In this document: piece by piece, positions 6,601 to 6,942 of the stretch
Layout of the letters: every line of letters starts with the position of its first letter
How positions within the stretch are numbered: position 1 is the stretch's first letter
Translations under genes and position numbers: made by a program
Notes under the pieces: model-generated
Database searches by the model: none
Told to the model about the DNA's origin: nothing
The model's input: only the letters and a program-made list of their open reading frames with translations
Source of the DNA: Acidobacteriota bacterium
GTDB lineage: Bacteria; Acidobacteriota; Vicinamibacteria; Vicinamibacterales; CAVVIG01
NCBI GenBank assembly: GCA_003223775.1
Contig: QHWK01000448.1
Coordinates: 1 to 6,942 of the forward strand
DNA: 6,942 nucleotides
Direction: 5' to 3'

Positions 6601-6942
6601 GATGCAGAGTGCCCTCTTCGAAGCTCGATCGATCGTCCTTGAGAAACCAGACCGTCATCTCGTTCGCCGTTCCGTTGGCCACGGCGACGATGATGTAGGC
6701 GAAGGTCGGCCACGCATGATCCAGGTCGTACTGCGACGGCCGCGCCGGATGATCCGGGTGCGAGTGATAGAAGCCGAGCAGCTCGCCGCCTAACTCGGTC
6801 GCGCGCCGCTCCGCTTCGCGATAGTCGGACGGCCGCACGAGAAACCGCCGCCGCGGCCCCACCTCGGTCGTGTTCGGCAGCGGCACGATATCGGCGACGC
6901 GCCCGTCGCGTCCAACGAGCGCGCCGCAGCACTCGTGCGGGT
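6554..6942 (-). CDS. JAMM/Mov34 (Mec-like) metallopeptidase, N-terminus outside the window
   Basis: JAMM proteins are zinc isopeptidases that cleave after Gly-Gly of ubiquitin-like proteins; M. tuberculosis Mec removes cysteine from the carrier CysO. The 128 visible residues contain the full active site: catalytic Glu in PHECCGALVG (E3 of the visible part), then H59 and H61 in HSHP, S69 and D72, matching the E...HxH-x10-D motif with the conserved Ser. Strands flanking this (LLGFYHSHP, AYIIVAVANG, MTVWFLKDD) agree with the fold. Reading is open to the window edge, so probably only about 5-20 residues are missing. The last codons (from about residue 112) overlap the following gene by 47 nt and have low resemblance to the family. 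Linkage to a carrier-E1 fusion strongly suggests that its substrate is that carrier, either the fusion itself or a carrier conjugate. Confidence 0.88.
   Translation of the reverse strand, partial: PHECCGALVGRDGRVADIVPLPNTTEVGPRRRFLVRPSDYREAERRATELGGELLGFYHSHPDHPARPSQYDLDHAWPTFAYIIVAVANGTANEMTVWFLKDDRSSFEEGTLHHGENPHPDTAQAVHG

Noticed and set aside
5296..6642. Plus-strand open frame of about 448 codons opposite the moeB-like gene
   Set aside because: It is a GC-driven shadow of a gene whose catalytic motifs are all on the minus strand.

Overview
The window is GC-rich and gene-dense, and every recognisable gene lies on the minus strand, so transcription runs from high to low coordinates. It carries a nearly complete proteobacterial-style ISC iron-sulfur cluster assembly operon, preceded by a two-gene ubiquitin-like sulfur-carrier module. 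High GC, palindromic repeats whose translation gives 'LKACAT'-like peptides, and a second palindrome family read as 'EKGYDPFS' all resemble what I associate with Acidobacteriota, especially Vicinamibacteria. That assignment is from memory of such genomes and is tentative.

Layout in transcription order. 6942-6554: a JAMM/Mov34-type metallopeptidase that lacks only its extreme N-terminus. 6600-5098: one polypeptide fusing a ThiS/MoaD-type carrier ending in Gly-Gly, a MoeB/ThiF-type adenylyltransferase and a rhodanese domain; its start overlaps the peptidase gene by 47 nt. 5097-5041: a short intergenic region with a candidate promoter and a dyad suited to an Rrf2 regulator. 5040-4582: iscR. 4561-3335: iscS. 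3334-3231: an intergenic stretch holding three REP-like palindromes. 3230-2805: iscU. 2802-2452: iscA. 2440-1742: hscB. 1749-72: hscA, broken by an internal out-of-frame deletion near 1467-1480. 58-1: the first 19 codons of a [2Fe-2S] ferredoxin gene (fdx). No stretch over 300 bases lacks a gene, and I saw no tRNA, rRNA, transposase or CRISPR array.

How it fits together. IscS takes sulfur from cysteine and passes it to the IscU scaffold. HscB and HscA normally recognise the LPPVK loop of IscU and drive cluster release; Fdx supplies electrons, IscA acts as carrier, and IscR senses cluster status. The upstream module also handles sulfur: the adenylyltransferase activates the Gly-Gly tail of a small carrier, and the rhodanese domain can hold a persulfide, plausibly supplied by IscS. 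Because the carrier is fused to its own activating enzyme, its Gly-Gly is not a free C-terminus. The adjacent JAMM peptidase is a natural candidate to release it.

The points most worth a second look are this carrier/protease arrangement, a 64-bp near-perfect palindromic element embedded in frame just after the Gly-Gly, the broken hscA in an otherwise intact operon, the REP cluster between iscS and iscU, and an IscR that lacks the usual histidine cluster ligand.
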